Source: JAKJEP01 sp964580995 | Lineage (GTDB): Bacteria > Planctomycetota > Phycisphaerae > Sedimentisphaerales > SM23-30 | Direction of reading: 5' to 3' | Length of the DNA: 26,978 nt | Assembly (NCBI GenBank): GCA_964580995.1 | Contig: CAZOMV010000082.1 | Span: forward strand, 1 to 26,978 | Part shown: piece by piece, positions 23,483 to 26,978 of the stretch | Layout of the letters: every line of letters starts with the position of its first letter | How positions within the stretch are numbered: position 1 is the stretch's first letter | Made by a program: the position numbers and the translations under genes | Notes under the pieces: generated by a model | What the model was told of the DNA's origin: nothing | Seen by the model: only the letters and a program-made list of their open reading frames with translations | Databases searched by the model: none

Positions 23483-24322
23483 ATGTCAGAACATCAGAAA
23501 AAAAAATCACATGGCCCCAGTGGGGGCGGGCACGAAGAAGCACATGAAGGCGCACCGGAATGGCTGATTTCCTTCGCGGATAACACCGCGCTGATTATGG
23601 GATTTTTCGTAATTCTGCTGGCCCTGAATATGGGCCCCAAGGGGGGTGGTTCCGGCTCCGAGTCCGGTGCGGCCGGCGGCAGCCCCAGCGATTATGAGAT
23701 GGACTGGGCGGTTGCGGTGCGGAATGCCTTTCACAATCCGGTTAATATCAATTCTACGAATCCGCGTGACCTGATGTTGGCCCAGCATCTCAAAAAGAAA
23801 AAATCGCTGGAAGAAATGAAGAAAAAAGTGGCGGCGGAACTCGGAAAAAGCAACGAAGAGGGGATTCAGGGGGAACATCCCAGCGTGACCAATATCCGGG
23901 AGGGAAAGGCTATTACCTTTGGCGGACAGGTTAGCTTTGAGTCAGGTAAAGCGGTATTATTGGACCAGGCCAAAAAACAAATTGATATTTTTATCCCCGA
24001 ACTGGAGGGTTTAAATCATAAAATTTGTATTCGGGGCCATGCCGCCAAAGTACCCGAAGAAGTGTATCGCCCCTTTATCAGCCTGGATGACTTATCGTAT
24101 GCTCGCGCCAAAGCGGTTAAAGATTATTTGATCGAAAAAGGCATTCGCCAGGAAAGGATCACTCTCGAAGCTTGTGGTGTCAATGAACCCATTCGCGCTC
24201 AAGCTTATGATGAGGAAAGCCGAGCTATTAATAGACGTGTTTCTATTATTATAATGGAAAACCTGGTAGAAGAATATAAAGGACAACCTGCTGCCAATAA
24301 AGGAGATATAACCGATGGCTGA
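23483..24322 (+). CDS. motB: Flagellar motor stator protein MotB
   Basis: This 279-residue protein anchors the stator to peptidoglycan. A His/Gly/Lys-rich cytoplasmic tail precedes the single membrane helix SFADNTALIMGFFVILLALN (about 30-49). D33 is the ion-binding aspartate of the MotB family. The C-terminal OmpA-like domain (about 145-265) has VSFESGKAVLLDQAKKQIDI, then YARAKAVKDYLIEKGI and the NRRVSIIIME ending, where Asn-Arg-Arg is the usual peptidoglycan-domain signature. Proton or sodium specificity cannot be told. GGAGGT precedes the ATG, and the 3' end overlaps fliL by eight bases. Confidence 0.93.
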   Translation: MSEHQKKKSHGPSGGGHEEAHEGAPEWLISFADNTALIMGFFVILLALNMGPKGGGSGSESGAAGGSPSDYEMDWAVAVRNAFHNPVNINSTNPRDLMLAQHLKKKKSLEEMKKKVAAELGKSNEEGIQGEHPSVTNIREGKAITFGGQVSFESGKAVLLDQAKKQIDIFIPELEGLNHKICIRGHAAKVPEEVYRPFISLDDLSYARAKAVKDYLIEKGIRQERITLEACGVNEPIRAQAYDEESRAINRRVSIIIMENLVEEYKGQPAANKGDITDG

Positions 24323-24851
24323 TAAAAATCCCAAAACCGAGGCCCCTGCCCCCGCCGAGGAGGAACAGAAGCCTAAAAAAAAGATACCCATCAAGACCCT
24401 CTTGATCGTGCTGGGCGTCTTGTTGCTGGAAGGGGGTACCATTACCATCGTTATGTCTATTCGAGGCGGCCCTGCTCCTGCCGATGCCACCAGTGTAATT
24501 GAAGAGACTCAGGAATCGCAAAGTAATGATATGGGGGAAGTGGTTCTGGCGGAGAGCTTTAGTATTGATAACTATCTGCAGGGACGTTCCCGTATCATGG
24601 TCGCCCTCGAAGTCACGGCCAAGGTCGAAAAGACCAAACAGGAACTCTTGGCGGCTCAGGTACTCGAACACAAAACCGAAATCAAAGACAAGATCCGTTC
24701 GCTGGTTTCCTCTTCCGACCCCGAAAATCTCCGCGACCCCAGTTTGCAGGTGATCAAACGGGAAATCAAGGCGAGCATGGAAAAAATAATTGACCAGGGT
24801 TTGATTGTTGAAGTATTGATTCCGTTCTGGCAAACGTATCCGCAGGACTAA
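24315..24851 (+). CDS. fliL: Flagellar basal-body-associated protein FliL
   Basis: This 178-residue protein has a Lys/Pro/Glu-rich cytoplasmic tail, one membrane helix (about residues 27-48, TLLIVLGVLLLEGGTITIVM) and a periplasmic domain. The latter carries the FliL pattern of a beta strand with basic polar residues (RSRIMVALEVTAKVEKTKQE), LLAAQVLEHKTEIKDKIRSL, and a C-terminal KREIKASMEKIIDQGLIVEV block. FliL forms rings around the stator and supports it under load. The ATG overlaps the end of motB, implying coupled translation. A 103-base AT-rich gap follows, where fliM would be expected. Confidence 0.9.
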   Translation: MADKNPKTEAPAPAEEEQKPKKKIPIKTLLIVLGVLLLEGGTITIVMSIRGGPAPADATSVIEETQESQSNDMGEVVLAESFSIDNYLQGRSRIMVALEVTAKVEKTKQELLAAQVLEHKTEIKDKIRSLVSSSDPENLRDPSLQVIKREIKASMEKIIDQGLIVEVLIPFWQTYPQD

Positions 24852-24954
24852 AATCCCTGCTTAATAAAAAAATGGAATAGGAATATATTTTTTAAAAAAC
24901 TTTCTTTAGAACTCTTGCGAAATACATTATTTTTATATAAAAGGGTAGTATCGC

Positions 24955-25422
24955 GTGTCTGAAGGAAAAACCGAAAACCAAAATCAGCCCGAAATAAATA
25001 CGGCAGACGCAAACGATTCCGAAGAAGCGAAGAAGGAAAGTGATCAGACGATGGCTGCGGAAAAAACGAGCACGGAAATAGATTTGGATTCGAAAAGCCC
25101 CGGCGGCTCAGGTGACATTCCCCCTCTGCCCGATTTTACCGGTATGCTCGAACAGGCTGCCGCCGGCACGATTGAGCTTCTCAAAGATGTCGAACTGACC
25201 GTCAAGATTGAACTGGGACGCTGCGAAATGGCCGTCAGCAACATCCTGACTTTGACCAACGGCTCCGTCGTCGAACTCGACAAACTGGCCGGTGACCCCG
25301 TCGATGTCCTGGCCAATGAACAATTGATCGCGCGCGGGGAAGTACTGGTCTTGAATGATAACTTTTGTGTTCGAATCAATGAAATTATTCCAGGAGTAAC
25401 AGAACGAATAGCCAGAACGTAA
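24955..25422 (+). CDS. fliN: Flagellar motor switch protein FliN
   Basis: This 155-residue protein forms the base of the C ring. Residues 1-60 are disordered and acidic. The SpoA domain (about 75-150) has LLKDVELTVKIELGRCEMAV, LTLTNGSVVELDKLAGDPVD and VLANEQLIARGEVLVLNDNF followed by CVRINEII, which matches FliN throughout. Translation begins at GTG (24955) with AGGG nine bases upstream. The expected neighbour fliM is missing between fliL and this gene. A weak sigma70-like pair (TTGCGA near 24915, TATAAA near 24936) in the gap may give it separate transcription. Confidence 0.92.
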   Translation: MSEGKTENQNQPEINTADANDSEEAKKESDQTMAAEKTSTEIDLDSKSPGGSGDIPPLPDFTGMLEQAAAGTIELLKDVELTVKIELGRCEMAVSNILTLTNGSVVELDKLAGDPVDVLANEQLIARGEVLVLNDNFCVRINEIIPGVTERIART

Positions 25423-25491
25423 GGAAGTTGGTTTATATTCGCCGTATAAACCGGCTCAAGACCTCGTAGTCTTACACCCAAAACTTCCCCA
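25423..25491 (+). promoter_or_regulatory. Compact multi-stem element between fliN and fliO
   Basis: Starting immediately after the fliN stop, an outer stem GGAAGTT (25423-25429) with AACTTCC (25482-25488) encloses two perfect hairpins: GGTTTATA with TATAAACC (25430-25437 and 25445-25452, seven-base loop) and AAGAC with GTCTT (25458-25462 and 25469-25473, six-base loop). The three stems would form a three-way junction. There is no T-run, so it is not a simple terminator. I do not recognise a known riboswitch class. Confidence 0.35.
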
Positions 25492-25541
25492 TCGTTCCTT
25501 GAAATGTGATGACCCGTAAATAAGCCAGGCAAGAGGTATCC

Positions 25542-26399
25542 ATGGTCGTTTATACATCTGCATTCAGATTCCTACTGATGATAGCGGGGATTCTAGCCCT
25601 GTTTCCTGCCTCCGGTTGGGCACAAGGCACTTTTCACGCCAATGATCCGGTTACGGCCGACTCCCCCGCGGCCCCCGCCGCTCAGCCCGTGGAGCAGGCC
25701 GAAAAACCGGTGGCTGCACCATCCGGGACAGGCCCCGCGGCTCTGCCCGGCAGTGAATCCGTTTCCCCAACGGCTCCCGGCGCTGCGGAAGCCCCCCAGC
25801 CGACCGCGATCGATTGGGAAAAGCAAACCCTCGGACAACGCCATCGCCGCAGCTCCCCAGCCGATGCCGCGGATCCCCAACCCAATGCCGGTTCGCTGCA
25901 AGCTCCCTCGCTCTGGCGGACGACGTTTTCTTTGCTGGCGGTCCTGGCCTTGATCGGGGGCGGGGCCTACCTGTTTCGACGCTTCGCCTGGCCGGCCGGA
26001 AAGTTTCGCAGCAGCCGGGGAATCGATGTCCTGGCCCGCAGTGTCATCAACCCCAGGCAGACTCTTTGCCTGATCAAATTCGGCCAGCGGCTCCTGCTCA
26101 TCGGCGTTAGCCCCAATCATATGGCCGCCCTGGATACCGTCGAGAATCCCGATGAGATCGCCCATATTCTGGCCGGACTGGAAAAAGAAGGCCCTCATTC
26201 GATTAGTAATACCTTCGGGAGTCTCCTGCGGCGCGAAGCGCGGGAATACCCCGGCGAGGAGTCCCCGACCGGACCAGCGATAGAATTAGAATATCCCAAC
26301 GAGCAGAATCAGCAATGGTATCAGGCGCGGGGGGAATTGGCTAATTTGCTCGACAAAGTGAAAGGGTTGAGTAGAATACACCTGCACCGCAAAGGATAG
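25542..26399 (+). CDS. fliO: Flagellar biosynthesis protein FliO
   Basis: This 285-residue protein has an N-terminal hydrophobic segment resembling a signal peptide (about 9-27, ending SGWAQ), a Pro/Ala-rich low-complexity stretch (about 35-120), and a second membrane segment at about 124-145 (TTFSLLAVLALIGGGAYLF). The cytoplasmic FliO domain follows: IDVLARSVINPRQTLCLIKF and GQRLLLIGVSPNHMAALDTV. FliO helps assemble the FliP ring of the export gate. It is longer than enterobacterial FliO (about 120) because of the N-terminal extension and C-terminal tail. AGAGG lies six bases ahead of the ATG. fliP follows 26 bases after the stop. Confidence 0.87.
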   Translation: MVVYTSAFRFLLMIAGILALFPASGWAQGTFHANDPVTADSPAAPAAQPVEQAEKPVAAPSGTGPAALPGSESVSPTAPGAAEAPQPTAIDWEKQTLGQRHRRSSPADAADPQPNAGSLQAPSLWRTTFSLLAVLALIGGGAYLFRRFAWPAGKFRSSRGIDVLARSVINPRQTLCLIKFGQRLLLIGVSPNHMAALDTVENPDEIAHILAGLEKEGPHSISNTFGSLLRREAREYPGEESPTGPAIELEYPNEQNQQWYQARGELANLLDKVKGLSRIHLHRKG

Positions 26400-26425
26400 C
26401 GGTTTGAAAGAATAAATGGATTGAG

Positions 26426-26923
26426 ATGTCAAGGATGACAGGAATAAAATCAGGGATGTTTGTTTGCATGGCGGTTCTCGCCTTTGCCAACCCCGCGCTG
26501 GCCCAGCCGGCTGGCGCGGCGCCCGAACCGGTCAGCCCCGGCACCACCTCTTCCTGGCCCGCCGGCCTCAATCCCACCGAAATCGTGGACAATGCCATCA
26601 AACCTGATCGGCTCTCCGCCTCCCTCGAAATCCTGGTTCTCATGACCGTTCTCTCTTTGGCCCCCGCCATTCTGGTCATGACCACCTGTTTTACCCGGAT
26701 TGTCGTCGTTCTGGCCCTGCTGCGGCAGGCCATGGCTACCCAGCAGCTTCCGCCCGCCCAGGTGATTACCGGGCTGGCCCTCTTCATGACCTTTTGCGTC
26801 ATGGCCCCCACCTGGAAACAGATTCATGCCGATGCGATCAGCCCCTACATCAACCCCGCCTCCGAAGAGCAGCGGATTGACCGCGGTGAGTTTTGGCTGC
26901 GCTCCAAAACCCACCTCCGCTAG
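26426..26923 (+). CDS. fliP: Export gate protein FliP, interrupted by an in-frame TAG
   Basis: The N-terminus has a signal peptide (about residues 1-26, ending NPALA), typical of FliP. The conserved core follows: LEILVLMTVLSLAPAILVMT then CFTRIVVVLALLRQAMATQQ, and LPPAQVITGLALFMTFCVMA. The frame meets TAG at 26921-26923, right after HLR, and then continues as FMSNPLESRRYPDDAYFF to the window end. In FliP the corresponding site reads PLREFM, so the TAG replaces an expected Glu (GAG to TAG is one change). The C-terminal half with the remaining membrane helices is beyond the window. The break is either a sequencing error near the edge or a true nonsense mutation. FliP forms the export channel with FliQ and FliR. 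Confidence 0.88.
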   Translation: MSRMTGIKSGMFVCMAVLAFANPALAQPAGAAPEPVSPGTTSSWPAGLNPTEIVDNAIKPDRLSASLEILVLMTVLSLAPAILVMTTCFTRIVVVLALLRQAMATQQLPPAQVITGLALFMTFCVMAPTWKQIHADAISPYINPASEEQRIDRGEFWLRSKTHLR

Positions 26924-26978
26924 TTCATGAGTAACCCGCTTGAAAGCCGCCGCTATCCCGACGATGCCTATTTCTTTT

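Noticed and set aside
24978..25140. A fused or remnant fliM in the FliN N-terminal extension
   Set aside because: The extension of about 60 residues is disordered and acidic with no CheC-like fold or FliM motif.
25423..25491. A tRNA gene suggested by a 7-bp stem followed by CCA
   Set aside because: There is no T-loop, no proper D-arm, the anticodon-like loop has six bases, and no correct discriminator position precedes CCA.
26921..26923. TAG read as an amino acid (genetic-code change)
   Set aside because: TAG ends several intact genes in the window, including the GH172, kinase, response-regulator, flgC, fliK and fliO genes, so it is used as a normal stop.

Overview
The window is almost entirely one flagellar gene cluster, most likely from a Planctomycetota bacterium (Phycisphaerae-like). 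The phylum call is an inference. It rests on the co-occurrence of a secreted DUF2961/GH172 protein, a large membrane-anchored TPR protein in the flagellar locus, and the general style of the flagellar proteins; no rRNA or other direct marker is present.

Region by region. Bases 1-397 are a poor-quality edge: a 48-base G run, a possible broken tail of an upstream gene, then a near-consensus sigma70 promoter. Bases 398-2500 encode a secreted GH172 (DUF2961) glycoside hydrolase with a codon style unlike the rest. On the minus strand are a 90-residue coiled-coil protein with its own promoter (2510-2782) and a GAF-GGDEF diguanylate cyclase (2870-4387). The cyclase is divergent from a short MerR-family regulator (4624-4938). 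The space between those two holds promoters for both and a perfect 11-bp inverted repeat over the merR promoter. From 5012 a regulatory operon follows: membrane-anchored TPR protein, FlgN-like chaperone, soluble histidine kinase and sigma54-activator response regulator. A 454-bp gap (10246-10699) carries a very good sigma54 promoter and repeated dyad elements phased at 20 bp. Then come the structural genes, all on the plus strand: flgB, flgC, fliE, fliF, fliG, fliH, fliI, fliJ, a motE-like gene, fliK, flgD, flgE, a duplicated 56-bp hairpin/terminator element, motA, motB, fliL, fliN, fliO and fliP. FliP is interrupted by an in-frame TAG just before the window ends.

How it works together. The kinase and response regulator probably switch on the flgB-led operon through the sigma54 promoter directly downstream of the regulator gene, much like FlgS/FlgR of epsilonproteobacteria. 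The FlgN-like chaperone and TPR protein in the same operon suggest a link to export status. The flgB-to-fliP genes build the rod, MS ring, switch, export ATPase, hook and stator. The GGDEF protein next door could tie motility to c-di-GMP.

Most unusual points: the 20-bp-phased elements around the sigma54 promoter, a FlgD whose C-terminal half looks like three tandem Tudor-like repeats, the duplicated hairpin between flgE and motA, absence of fliM between fliL and fliN, and a compact multi-stem element between fliN and fliO. I found no tRNA, rRNA, CRISPR array or insertion sequence. All calls come from reading the sequence and translations by eye; no database search was run.
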